NCBI RefSeq assembly: GCF_900637055.1
Contig: NZ_LR134338.1
Location: forward strand, 1,434,001 to 1,498,000
Origin: Brevibacillus brevis
GTDB taxonomy: Bacteria > Bacillota > Bacilli > Brevibacillales > Brevibacillaceae
Length of the DNA: 64,000 bases
Reading direction: 5' to 3'
Numbering within the stretch: the first letter of the stretch is position 1; each line of letters opens with the position of its first letter. Shown piece by piece: positions 54,352 through 62,118 of the stretch. The notes under the pieces were generated by a model, which did not search any database, was not told the DNA's origin, and was given only the letters and a program-made list of their open reading frames with translations. The translations under genes were made by a program, and so were the position numbers.

Positions 54352-54797
54352 ACCTAGAGCATGAATTCATTACTAGCCAAATAATCGATGGTCAACTTGT
54401 GTACATGTTAGACCCAAGAGCATTTGAGCTGTTAATAAACACCCCTATAATTGAAACCCAACCGATAGGGGCAATGGACATAGTTCGTCATATGATGGAT
54501 TTTGTGAATAAATACCATACCTTTTCTCTTGCATTTTATCCTTTGGGGAAATTTAATAAGTGGGTGTTTTGTTTACTGTTTCAGACATCAGATAAGCTAC
54601 AACGAGTGCAACTTGAGAACGTACAGTGTACGAATTGCAATTGGAGAGGGATTATTGCAAACTCAACATTTCCGGAGTTGTACTTAGGATGCCCAGATAG
54701 ATGGGCTGCACTTGATGAAGCTTTTGAATCCCCAAAAGTAAATTGTCCTGCGTGCAACAACGGATTACCAAGATATGCCATATGGGCTAGTAGCTAA
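54348..54797 (+). CDS. immunity candidate for the ART-like toxin (zinc ribbon)
   Basis: A 149-residue protein whose ATG overlaps the original toxin stop (ATGA), behind GGGGG. It has a hydrophobic but not membrane-like middle (WVFCLLFQTS) and two cysteine pairs (VQCTNCNWRG and NCPACNNGLPRYA) for zinc binding. The translational overlap supports cognate immunity to the ADP-ribosyltransferase-like cassette. Confidence 0.65.
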   Translation: MNLEHEFITSQIIDGQLVYMLDPRAFELLINTPIIETQPIGAMDIVRHMMDFVNKYHTFSLAFYPLGKFNKWVFCLLFQTSDKLQRVQLENVQCTNCNWRGIIANSTFPELYLGCPDRWAALDEAFESPKVNCPACNNGLPRYAIWASS

Positions 54798-54825
54798 AGC
54801 TTTTTAAAGATATCCGGTGTTAAAT

Positions 54826-54867
54826 AAACCTTGATTGGCTGCTTGCCTTTCAAGGTTTCATTTTTTG
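54826..54867 (+). terminator. terminator after the ART cassette
   Basis: AAACCTTG (54826-54833) pairs with CAAGGTTT (54851-54858), followed by CATTTTTTGG. Confidence 0.75.
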
Positions 54868-54905
54868 GATGGCTGATGACGAAAGAATTAACCATCCAAC
54901 CAATA

Positions 54906-54945
54906 AAGAATTATTTGTCCTATCACGTGGATACGTGCGGCAGGA
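54906..54945 (+). pseudogene. 40-bp scrap of an Rhs core end
   Basis: GAATTATTTGTCCTATCACG and the following GTGGATACGTGCGGCAG match the Rhs sequence at 51588-51622 and 53568-53602. It marks another deleted rhs-toxin cassette, upstream of the next orphan immunity gene. Confidence 0.75.
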
Positions 54946-54987
54946 TATATTTAATAATAATTTTACTAGTTTTGAAAGGATAGAAAA

Positions 54988-55491
54988 ATGAATCAAGAAC
55001 TAAGAGTACAAATAAAAAAGCTTATTGGCGGTGAAATAACAGATTTAGAATTTTGGGATTTGTTCAAGGAAAATATAGAAATAACTAGCTACTTTGACAA
55101 ACTATTAGAAGTTACTTGTAGAGAAAAAAATAAAGATGACCTAGGATTACTATTTTATATTGGATTTACATTTGATTTGTTTGATGAAAGACATTTGGAA
55201 ATGTTAAACCAGTTAATTACTGAAGCTTGGCATACGGCACATGAGGATATTGCTGGCTTGCTTCAATATTTTCAATCAAATTCATCGGTAGAAAGTCTTT
55301 ATAAAGCAGCAATAACAAAATTTGAGTATCTTCATTACACAAATGCCCTTGCCGTAAAATGTATCTGGGCCCTAGGTGATATTAATACGCCAGAGTCTAA
55401 AGAGAAATTAGAACTCTTAAGTAAATCAAAGGAAAAAGAAATGAAAAAGAATGCCTTACACCAATTAAAAAGAATCTCCATAAAAAAGTAG
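54988..55491 (+). CDS. HEAT-like orphan immunity candidate
   Basis: A 167-residue helical protein with GAAAGGATAG before its ATG (DLGLLFYIGFTFDLFDERHL, HEDIAGLLQYFQSNSSVESL, ALAVKCIWALGDINTPESKE). The last part is a typical HEAT-type helix pair. AT-rich, and preceded only by an Rhs scrap, so it is an orphan immunity gene by context. Confidence 0.6.
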   Translation: MNQELRVQIKKLIGGEITDLEFWDLFKENIEITSYFDKLLEVTCREKNKDDLGLLFYIGFTFDLFDERHLEMLNQLITEAWHTAHEDIAGLLQYFQSNSSVESLYKAAITKFEYLHYTNALAVKCIWALGDINTPESKEKLELLSKSKEKEMKKNALHQLKRISIKK

Positions 55492-55666
55492 TATAAAATA
55501 ATTTATGAAATATTCGAAAAAGCGACAGGTGATAAATCTCCAAAAGTTAACGATTACAAGAGAAACAAGAACAATTAAAAACACTACACGTAGTAAGATG
55601 ACTGGCTTACAAAGAAGAGCAATTCATATAATGAAAAGAAAAAATAGGATCAGGGGGAATAGCCTG

Positions 55667-56167
55667 ATGGAAAAAATAATAGAATTTCTCACGTGGGCTG
55701 AAGAAAAAGGATGGGAAGTTAAAAAACGGATCGATCGTGAACTAACATTGACGAATGAAATCGTTAATCGATATCCAGTAATACCAGAACAATTTGTTCA
55801 ATTTCTTAACCTGGTAGATATTTGTGTAGCAGCAGACGAAAAATCTTGGTTTCTATGTGTAAACGATTATAACCGAGAAGTAGAATTAGCGTTTAGTTGG
55901 GATGAGTTTGAGAAAATAAGTTTAGAATCGGCGTCCGACGATGAATCGTGGAAACAAGAGATTACAAAATTTTGGGACAGGTATTTGCCCATAGCTTTAT
56001 CTGTAAGAAATGGTTATACCTTTTATGCAATAGATCTCGGGAGTGAATTTGGTTCAATCGTATGCGGTTCTGAACCCGAATTTGAAGAAGTTGAACAAAT
56101 TGCATCTTCGTTAAATCAGTTTTTAGATAAAATCATGAAGAATAGCGTGAATTTTTCATCATTTTAA
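55667..56167 (+). CDS. SUKH (SMI1/KNR4)-family immunity protein
   Basis: A 166-residue protein from ATG 55667 (AGGGGG upstream). LTWAEEKGWEVKKRIDRELT, then VPIPEQ-like and FVQFLNLVDICVAADEKSWF, SWDEFEKISLESASDDESWK, RYLPIALSVRNGYTFYAIDL follow the SUKH order of helix, strand meander and YYALDL-type motif. SUKH proteins neutralise many nuclease toxins. The frame is open 54 codons further upstream, but those residues are basic, low complexity and in part look like a toxin scrap read out of frame (IYEIFEKATGDKSPKVND in another frame). Confidence 0.75.
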   Translation: MEKIIEFLTWAEEKGWEVKKRIDRELTLTNEIVNRYPVIPEQFVQFLNLVDICVAADEKSWFLCVNDYNREVELAFSWDEFEKISLESASDDESWKQEITKFWDRYLPIALSVRNGYTFYAIDLGSEFGSIVCGSEPEFEEVEQIASSLNQFLDKIMKNSVNFSSF

Positions 56168-56189
56168 TCGAGCAGTATGAGGTGAGGCT

Positions 56190-56657
56190 ATGTCATATGT
56201 AACCTTTGATTGTACACAGTTCATTTCATTTGATTCCGATAATGAAGCTGATGTTGCTGCATCTTTGAAAGAATTTGAAGTTACCAATCATTTTAAAGTG
56301 TTACCGAAAGATGAAATTTTGCCCAATAAGTTAGAGCATTTGAGACATTTTCTTCATTCAAGCGTTTTTGAAATAGTGAATCAAGAATTCATTGGGGAGT
56401 TTGACGAGTGGTTGGTAAGAGAGGAAGTACCAGTTGATATTCTAAGTTTCAGCCGCAATATTCAATTGTTCATGCAAAACAAGCATGTGCAGAATGCCAC
56501 AGTAATCCTTGTTCGATACGCTAATGATCAAAAGAATGAAGATCGCATATTTGTTGGGGAATTTCATAAAGAGCATATTTTGGAAGGATTGTACCATGCT
56601 TCTTGTTTTGGAAACGCTGGAAATATTGTTGTTCTGAAAATGAAATCGAACGATTAG
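56190..56657 (+). CDS. unknown protein at the end of the immunity array
   Basis: A 155-residue soluble, acidic protein behind GAGGTGAGG. Visible pieces are KVLPKDEILPNKLEHLRHFL and ATVILVRYANDQKNEDRIFV; no family is recognised. Same strand, same AT-rich base use and 22 bases after the SUKH gene, so another immunity gene is the likeliest role. Confidence 0.5.
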   Translation: MSYVTFDCTQFISFDSDNEADVAASLKEFEVTNHFKVLPKDEILPNKLEHLRHFLHSSVFEIVNQEFIGEFDEWLVREEVPVDILSFSRNIQLFMQNKHVQNATVILVRYANDQKNEDRIFVGEFHKEHILEGLYHASCFGNAGNIVVLKMKSND

Positions 56658-56708
56658 AGTCCTAACAGCCCCACCAAATAGTTTTCAATGAGTGGCAATC
56701 AGATCGAC

Positions 56709-56729
56709 CCAGGCTTTTCCTGGTTTTTT
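56709..56729 (+). terminator. terminator closing the cargo island
   Basis: CCAGG-CTTTT-CCTGG followed by six Ts; the stem is only 5 bp but the T tract is good. Confidence 0.6.
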
Positions 56730-56849
56730 GTGTTTTTCCCAAATCCCACACTTTCCCCTTACTTTTCACGAGGTTATCCCGAACATTCCCGCCGCTCGTA
56801 CGGTACGATTTGTTTGTAAGAAACAATAGGAGAAAGGGAGTGTTCACAC

Positions 56850-57545
56850 ATGAAAAAAATGCTTTCCGTATCTGTAGTCGCAGCGAGCTTGCTGGTAACG
56901 AGTGCCGTAGGAGCTTTTGCGGCTGAGAAAGAAGGGAAAGTAGCAGGGTGGAAAAGCCTGCCTGAAGTTCAAGCGCTAAAAACATTGCAAATGGAGCAAA
57001 AAGCTCTGCAAGATAAACTGAAAGCACAATCGCAAATCAACCAACAGGCATGGGATGTTCTTTGGGGCGATGTGACGAGAGAAGTGCGCGAACAGGTAAA
57101 AAGTGCACTGGAAGAAACGAAGCCACTGCGCGAAGCAAACAAATCGCTGTCTGCTGAACTGAAAGAAGCGAAGAAAGCTAAGGATAAGGAAAAGGTAGCG
57201 AGCATTAAAGCTGAAATCGCTGCAAACCATACCGCCATCGAAGAAAAACTGGCGCATATCCAAACAGAATTGACCCAAGTCAAAGAGAAAAAAGCGTCCT
57301 TCAAAGAGATGAACCAAGAATTGAAGCCAATTCGCACAGAAAAGAAAGCGAACAAAGAGCAGGCGAAACAGCTGAAAACAAATGAGCAGAACACAGTGAA
57401 AGAAGCGAAGGAAGCATTCCAGGCCGGAGACAAGGAGCAAGCAGCTGCATCCTTGCAAGAGGCTGCTGATCTGTTGAAAGAACTAATCCAGGTACAAAGC
57501 GAGATTTTGGAGCAAAAGCAAGCGATTTCCGAGATTATTCAATAA
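56850..57545 (+). CDS. secreted coiled-coil protein
   Basis: A 231-residue protein with a textbook signal peptide (MKKMLSVSVVAASLLVTSAV, cleavage after GAFA-A) and AGAAAGGGAG before the ATG. The mature part is almost all charged helix rich in K, E, A and Q (KPLREANKSLSAELKEAKKA ...), so a long extracellular coiled coil; no cysteines or catalytic motif. Function unknown. GC content is back to the chromosomal norm, so it lies outside the cargo island. Confidence 0.75.
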   Translation: MKKMLSVSVVAASLLVTSAVGAFAAEKEGKVAGWKSLPEVQALKTLQMEQKALQDKLKAQSQINQQAWDVLWGDVTREVREQVKSALEETKPLREANKSLSAELKEAKKAKDKEKVASIKAEIAANHTAIEEKLAHIQTELTQVKEKKASFKEMNQELKPIRTEKKANKEQAKQLKTNEQNTVKEAKEAFQAGDKEQAAASLQEAADLLKELIQVQSEILEQKQAISEIIQ

Positions 57546-57622
57546 GGAACGTCTACGAGAATAGTGACAGCCCGAATCCTGTTATTAACTAGACAGATGT
57601 TCCCCCTCACATAAGAGACAGA

Positions 57623-57652
57623 AAGCCCGTTGCACGCCAGCGGGCTTTTTTC
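57623..57652 (+). terminator. terminator after the coiled-coil gene
   Basis: AAAGCCCG (57623-57630) pairs with CGGGCTTT (57642-57649), extended by an inner GC pair, and is followed by Ts. Confidence 0.85.
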
Positions 57653-57730
57653 ATTCCCCAATTCGTCAAACTCCTATGAAGCATCTATAGTAAAATGGAA
57701 GATAAAGACATAGGGGAGGAGGAGTGTCGC

Positions 57731-57970
57731 ATGGATATTCTAGAGAGAGCGGGTACGGTTGAGAGTAGAGAGGATATGGTTCAATTCATTTCTCATTTGG
57801 TTAAGGATTATCAGCAAAATAAAAAAGAGTGGGCGAATATATCACTTGAAGAGTTCCTTAGTGGGATGGAGTCATGGATTGAGGATTGTGATAATATGTT
57901 AGCTGATCTTGAAGGTGTAGACTGGAATTTGTTTGCTACCATTTTAATTGCAGGAAGCCGATATGAGTAA
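57731..57970 (+). CDS. DUF7660-like small protein
   Basis: A 79-residue acidic protein from ATG 57731 with GGGGAGGAGGAG upstream (the ATG at 57695 precedes that site and is rejected). EDMVQFISHLVKDYQQNKKE WANISLEEFLSGMESWIED is the typical order of this small family of unknown function, often found beside toxin or immunity genes. Confidence 0.65.
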   Translation: MDILERAGTVESREDMVQFISHLVKDYQQNKKEWANISLEEFLSGMESWIEDCDNMLADLEGVDWNLFATILIAGSRYE

Positions 57971-57978
57971 ATGGAAAA

Positions 57979-58004
57979 GCCCTTGAAAACAAAATTTCAA
58001 GGGC
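57979..58004. terminator. hairpin between convergent small genes
   Basis: GCCCTTGAAA (57979-57988) pairs perfectly with TTTCAAGGGC (57995-58004); A/T-rich flanks allow it to serve both genes. It includes the stop of the minus-strand gene. Confidence 0.7.
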
Positions 58005-58251
58005 CTTTGACGATATAAGGGTTATCCAGTTCATCTCCGAGATTATCCAGGTCACGCGTAATATTAATGATAATTAAGTATTTTGATTTGCCTTTATGCT
58101 TTCCCAAGTCCACAACTTGATGAACCTCGATTAGATCGTTTTCATACTCTTTCTGAGAGTAGCAGATTTCAATTAACGAGGATGAAAGGTCTGTGTTGTC
58201 CCAATTCGCTACTTCCAGTTCTACAAATACTTGATTTTTCTTTATGTTCAT
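57997..58251 (-). CDS. small protein, unknown
   Basis: An 84-residue protein with GGGAGAG before its ATG. It reads KNQVFVELEVANWDNTDLSS, then SQKEYENDLIEVHQVVDLGK and YLIIINITRDLDNLGDELDN: alternating strands without membrane segments. No family is recognised. The 295 bases between its start and the next plus-strand gene hold nothing that I can call. Confidence 0.5.
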   Translation of the reverse strand: MNIKKNQVFVELEVANWDNTDLSSSLIEICYSQKEYENDLIEVHQVVDLGKHKGKSKYLIIINITRDLDNLGDELDNPYIVKGP

Positions 58252-58546
58252 CTGGCTTCTCTCCCTTGCTTGATCTCAATTCATTCCTCTATGTTCCTAT
58301 AAATGGTAGCATATATGGTTTTAAGATAAACTCGTTGGCTGATTGTTTAATTGGGGGATTTGGTAGTCCTGGACCGTTTTTTACTCGTACATGGGAGAAT
58401 TGCGACGTAGCGCAAAAGAAAAAATGATATACTGGAAAAAATTAAGAGATGAACGGGGGACATAGCAATAAGTTGTTGCCGTAAGGATTATTTTAAAAGT
58501 ACACAATATAATAAAAATGATCATGACAGAACAGGGAGGTTTCGAA

Positions 58547-58828
58547 TTGGAACAGCAGCAACATCAAGAGCAATGGCAAGTGAACGTGCCTGAAAATGAG
58601 CGGGTCATGTCGGTCAAGGAATGGTTGATTACTTTTTTAATTATGATGGTGCCCGTGGTCAACCTCGTGATGTATTTTGTTTGGGCATTTGGCAGTGAAG
58701 GCAATCTAAACAGAAAGAATTGGGCAAAAGCGAACTTGCTGATCATAGGTGTTTGCATCGGGTTGTACTTGAGCGTCTTCTTTTTAATTCTGATGTTGGC
58801 ATTCATTGGAGCAGCGGTTGAACAATAG
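58547..58828 (+). CDS. two-helix membrane protein, tandem paralogue 1
   Basis: A 93-residue protein from TTG 58547 with GGGAGG 8 bases before it. Two membrane helices (LITFLIMMVPVVNLVMYFVW and NLLIIGVCIGLYLSVFFLIL) flank the cytoplasmic loop AFGSEGNLNRKNWAKA. Function unknown; similar small proteins occur in other Bacillales. Confidence 0.65.
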   Translation: MEQQQHQEQWQVNVPENERVMSVKEWLITFLIMMVPVVNLVMYFVWAFGSEGNLNRKNWAKANLLIIGVCIGLYLSVFFLILMLAFIGAAVEQ

Positions 58829-58867
58829 GGAAACGGTGATATAGGCAAAAAACGTGGAGGGTGTAGA

Positions 58868-59143
58868 ATGGATCACCAAACGTATGTGGAAGGAAGCATA
58901 GCGGAAAACGAAAAGGTCATGACAATGAAAGATTGGATACTCGTCTCGTTGTTCATGATGATTCCGATCGCGAATATTGTTTTGTTATTTATGTGGGCTT
59001 TTGGTTCAGATGGGAATCTGAATCGTAAAAACTGGTCAAAAGCTACCTTGTTGTTAATGGCCATTCTTTTGGGTTTATACTTCGTCATTGGTACGATCAT
59101 CGCAATTATCACGTTTATTTTACTCGCCATGGAAGGGCAATAA
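58868..59143 (+). CDS. two-helix membrane protein, tandem paralogue 2
   Basis: A 91-residue protein with GGAGGGTGTAG before its ATG, with the same architecture as its neighbour and the same loop (AFGSDGNLNRKNWSKA). The pair arose by tandem duplication and is probably cotranscribed up to the terminator at 59168. Confidence 0.65.
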   Translation: MDHQTYVEGSIAENEKVMTMKDWILVSLFMMIPIANIVLLFMWAFGSDGNLNRKNWSKATLLLMAILLGLYFVIGTIIAIITFILLAMEGQ

Positions 59144-59167
59144 GGGACGAAGCTAAGACGTCGATCA

Positions 59168-59213
59168 GGCATATTCCAACTCGAATCACCGGGGAGGAAT
59201 ATGCCTTTTTTTT
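59168..59213. terminator. terminator between membrane paralogues and the MptD-like gene
   Basis: GGCATATTCC (59168-59177) pairs perfectly with GGAATATGCC (59196-59205), followed by eight Ts. Confidence 0.88.
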
Positions 59214-59223
59214 ACGCAGAGCA

Positions 59224-59832
59224 TTACACCAGCTTTGCTTTTTTGACGTGCTTTTTCATCAACAGATTGCCGAAATAGCAGCCGAGCAATCCACCGACAA
59301 ATGAAATCGAGCACATGATAAGAATCATGCTGGGGGTTTCAAAGTAATAGAGCATCGCAGAAAGCTGCTCGGGTGTATAGCTTTTTTCCAAGGTCGCAAG
59401 ATACGATTCGCGGAAGAAAATAAGCGGGACAACCCCGCAAAGCGAATAGCCGACATAAAAAACAGAATAGCTGATCGCATTGCGCACAGGATTCAGATAA
59501 GAGCCTTTTCCCCATAGGATCAGTTCGCAGATGAGTCCGATAACAGCTAAGGTAAGTAAGTAATTCGCGTAGCCAAAACCGACAAAATACAATCCAGTCA
59601 AGACAGCTGTAAAAAATAAAGTCCCAGGCTTGGCGATTTTATTGGACATGACCATATAAATCGGACCGTTGAGTAGTGCGGTAAAGCCGCCAACCAGTAA
59701 ATGAGAAACAACGGTAATAATCGGGGCAATCGTCATCAGTATCAGCATGACGACGTTAAAGATCGCGAGCGTAATAATATCCCGCATGGTCCATCTGCCG
59801 CTTTGGGCAGCTAATGATGTTTGGGCTTGCAT
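59224..59832 (-). CDS. MptD-like ECF-type transporter S component
   Basis: A 202-residue integral membrane protein from ATG 59832 (GGGAGGATG upstream; the frame is open further 5' but starts with non-membrane sequence). About five to six helices (IITLAIFNVVMLILMTIAPI, GLYFVGFGYANYLLTLAVIG, MILIMCSISFVGGLLGCYFG) fit the MptD/Trep_Strep family of predicted S components, which bind a substrate and use a shared energising module. A Fur box lies upstream at 59967, so it is probably iron-regulated and tied to siderophore or precursor uptake; that link is inference. Confidence 0.7.
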   Translation of the reverse strand: MQAQTSLAAQSGRWTMRDIITLAIFNVVMLILMTIAPIITVVSHLLVGGFTALLNGPIYMVMSNKIAKPGTLFFTAVLTGLYFVGFGYANYLLTLAVIGLICELILWGKGSYLNPVRNAISYSVFYVGYSLCGVVPLIFFRESYLATLEKSYTPEQLSAMLYYFETPSMILIMCSISFVGGLLGCYFGNLLMKKHVKKAKLV

Positions 59833-59966
59833 GTAACATCCTCCCTCAGACATAAGTAGCCGATCTGCTTGACTCACACTCTCTACTTGCGATCCCCCTT
59901 TTGCAGGCATGCTGGAAAACAGGTTGCTAGTTGTACACACGGTTGTCAGTATAAGAACACAATATT

Positions 59967-59985
59967 GATAATGAGAATCGTTGTC
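59967..59985 (-). promoter_or_regulatory. Fur box for the MptD-like gene
   Basis: GATAATGAGAATCGTTGTC matches the 19-bp Fur consensus (GATAATGATAATCATTATC) at 16 of 19 positions, about 135 bases before the minus-strand start. Confidence 0.75.
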
Positions 59986-60207
59986 AAAATAAAAAAAGCC
60001 CAAATTTCAATATTTTGGGATATTTTTCGAGCTTTTTCGCCTATTATCTCCGTGTTTTCCCGTTTTTCTTGAACAATCGCCAAAATATTACAGGTTGGAG
60101 GATTTGCAAAATAATCATTCTGGTGAACGTAGGACGAGATAATCAGGGATAATCGCGGAAATGTACCAGAAAACGGAAAAGGAGGGGATTGTATGTATTT
60201 GGCAATG

Positions 60208-60226
60208 GTACATGAGAATCATTATC
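60208..60226 (+). promoter_or_regulatory. Fur box for the thioesterase/Sfp operon
   Basis: GTACATGAGAATCATTATC matches the 19-bp consensus at 15 of 19 positions; GAGAATCATTATC is nearly perfect. It lies 52 bases before the thioesterase ATG. The 445-bp gap 59833-60277 holds this and the previous box but no gene. Confidence 0.75.
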
Positions 60227-60277
60227 ATGTACGTTGTATCAAAGCGTTTCAGCAAGAGACGAAATGGAGGAGTACAT

Positions 60278-61057
60278 ATGAGCATGGATACGATAGCGAA
60301 ATCATGGCTGCTTACTCAGCCGCAAGCTAAAGACAGCGTCCGCCTGTTTTGTTTTCCTTACGCAGGGGGAGGGGCCTCGATTTACAGGGGATGGGCACAG
60401 GCTTTTCCCAGTGATGTCGGTGTTTACCCGGTTCAGCTGCCAGGGAGGGAAAATAGAATTGCCGAGCGAGCGTACTCAGATATGGGAGAGCTGGTGGAAG
60501 AGCTGGCCCAAGTGATTCATCCGTATTTGGATCGCCCGTTTCTATTTTTCGGTCACAGTATGGGAACGCGAATTGCCTTTGAGCTGGCACGTGCCGTACA
60601 GAGCAAATGGGGACGTCTTCCGCTTGGCCTCATCGTTTCAGGAGGACGAGCTCCACACTTCCCGGAACCGAAGCCTATTTACCATTTGCCTGATGATGAA
60701 TTTGTCGCAGCACTGCGACGCTTTTCCGGGACCCCAGAGGCGATCCTGCAAAGCAAGGAGCTCATGCAGTTGTTCATGCCGTTGTTGCGTGGGGACTTTA
60801 CCCTCGACGAAACCTATGTGTATGCCGAGGAGCCTCCGTTGGATTGCCCAATTGCTGCGTATTGCGGGACAGAGGATCAGGAAGCCACGCAGGAAGAAAT
60901 GGAGGCTTGGGCTAGTCATACAAGTGCCGGATTTACGTTTGAAATGGTAGACGGCGGACATTTTTTCCTGACGACGAACAAAGAGGTTCTCCTGCAATCT
61001 GTAACCAAAATGATCGGACAATACCGGAGTGCGGTAGCAGGAAAAGGGGAGCGCTAA
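60278..61057 (+). CDS. type II thioesterase of siderophore NRPS
   Basis: A 259-residue alpha/beta hydrolase. LFCFPYAGGGASIYRGWAQA, PVQLPGRENR, the nucleophile FFGHSMGTRIAFELAR, the aspartate in CGTEDQEATQEEM and the histidine in VDGGHFFL give the full triad of GrsT/SrfD-type editing thioesterases, which free stalled carrier proteins of nonribosomal synthetases. ATG 60278 follows GGAGGAG; the frame is open upstream across the Fur box and is rejected there. First gene of an iron-regulated unit with sfp-like and adenylation genes. Confidence 0.9.
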   Translation: MSMDTIAKSWLLTQPQAKDSVRLFCFPYAGGGASIYRGWAQAFPSDVGVYPVQLPGRENRIAERAYSDMGELVEELAQVIHPYLDRPFLFFGHSMGTRIAFELARAVQSKWGRLPLGLIVSGGRAPHFPEPKPIYHLPDDEFVAALRRFSGTPEAILQSKELMQLFMPLLRGDFTLDETYVYAEEPPLDCPIAAYCGTEDQEATQEEMEAWASHTSAGFTFEMVDGGHFFLTTNKEVLLQSVTKMIGQYRSAVAGKGER

Positions 61058-61061
61058 TGGG

Positions 61062-61805
61062 ATGCAGCATATGCAGCAGGTGCGAATAACCCATTTGTCT
61101 GAGAGGACAAAATCAGCTCTGGAGGAATCGTCCTCTATGTTATTGGCTAAAGGGGAAGTGCATATTTGGCTGACGTTTGTGCAAGCATGGGAACACAGTA
61201 TGCAGGAGCTGGTAGGCGATCTGTCTGCCGAAGAACTCGATAAACGGGCACGATTTCATTTCCACGCAGACAGGGAACGCTATGTTGTCGCACATGGACT
61301 GCTGAGAAAGATGACTGGACTGTACCAAGGGATTTCTCCTCGCGCGGTTCAATGGGAGTGCAATTCGAACGGGAAACCGCTTTTATGTGGAGCAGACAGT
61401 GATTCCGAAGCACTTTTTTTCAATCTGTCGCATTCGCATAAGCTTGTGGCGGTCGCTTTTTCACGCGATCGCCTTCTCGGCGTTGACGTGGAGCATTTGC
61501 GTCACATCCCGGAAATGGAACAGCTCATGAGCTACTTTCATCCTGTGGAGCGAGAGAGGATCTTGCGTTTACCCTTTGATGAGCGACAGCAGGCTTTTTT
61601 TGATTGCTGGACACGCACGGAGGCTTTTGTCAAAGCGACAGGGGAGGGCCTGAGTCGTCCACTCGATTCTTTTTTCATGGAAAAACAAGATGGCAGCTTC
61701 ACGGTAAACGGAGATGGAATCAGGAGCGGGGAGTGGAAAGTTTACGGGTTTACGCCTGCCAGAGGCTATGCAGGAGCAGTTGCAATTGGGAGAGGCAGAC
61801 CGTAA
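61062..61805 (+). CDS. 4'-phosphopantetheinyl transferase (Sfp type)
   Basis: A 247-residue enzyme that loads phosphopantetheine from CoA onto carrier proteins, here probably those of the siderophore synthetase. Motifs: KPLLCGADS region then FFNLSHSHKLVAVAFS, LGVDVEHLRHIPEM with the magnesium aspartate/glutamate, and FFDCWTRTEAFVKATGEGLS. In the last motif the usual lysine of W-x-x-K-E-A is threonine, a conservative departure worth noting. It begins 4 bases after the thioesterase stop. Confidence 0.88.
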   Translation: MQHMQQVRITHLSERTKSALEESSSMLLAKGEVHIWLTFVQAWEHSMQELVGDLSAEELDKRARFHFHADRERYVVAHGLLRKMTGLYQGISPRAVQWECNSNGKPLLCGADSDSEALFFNLSHSHKLVAVAFSRDRLLGVDVEHLRHIPEMEQLMSYFHPVERERILRLPFDERQQAFFDCWTRTEAFVKATGEGLSRPLDSFFMEKQDGSFTVNGDGIRSGEWKVYGFTPARGYAGAVAIGRGRP

Positions 61806-61987
61806 ATCGGAGTACTTGAAACGAGAATCTTCTATTATACTGATAAACTTTATCGGGTTTAATGAGAGTATATAAGTGTGTAAGAATATGGAAATCCCAT
61901 CGTGAGAAACGAAGAAATCTTGAGAAAACGGAAGATAATCTACCCTGTTTTTCCCAAATGTAGAAAAAACAGCTTGAAGATGAAATT

Positions 61988-62006
61988 GACAATGAGAATC
62001 ACTATC
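61988..62006 (+). promoter_or_regulatory. Fur box for the aryl-AMP ligase gene
   Basis: GACAATGAGAATCACTATC matches the Fur consensus at 16 of 19 positions and lies 113 bases before the next start. The gap 61806-62118 holds no gene. Confidence 0.75.
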
Positions 62007-62118
62007 AATATCTTGTTGTTAGACAAACCAACATGATGCGTACAACGACAAGGCAGTCTCTGCATGATCCGGCTTCGGGCGCAAAGAGTGACCCGCAGTT
62101 ACACAGGAGGAGGACGGA

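Noticed and set aside
33296..56657. Type VII (LXG) toxin locus
   Set aside because: The NS2/YezG pair is typical of LXG toxins, but no LXG domain or Ess genes are present; the carriers here are VgrG and Rhs.
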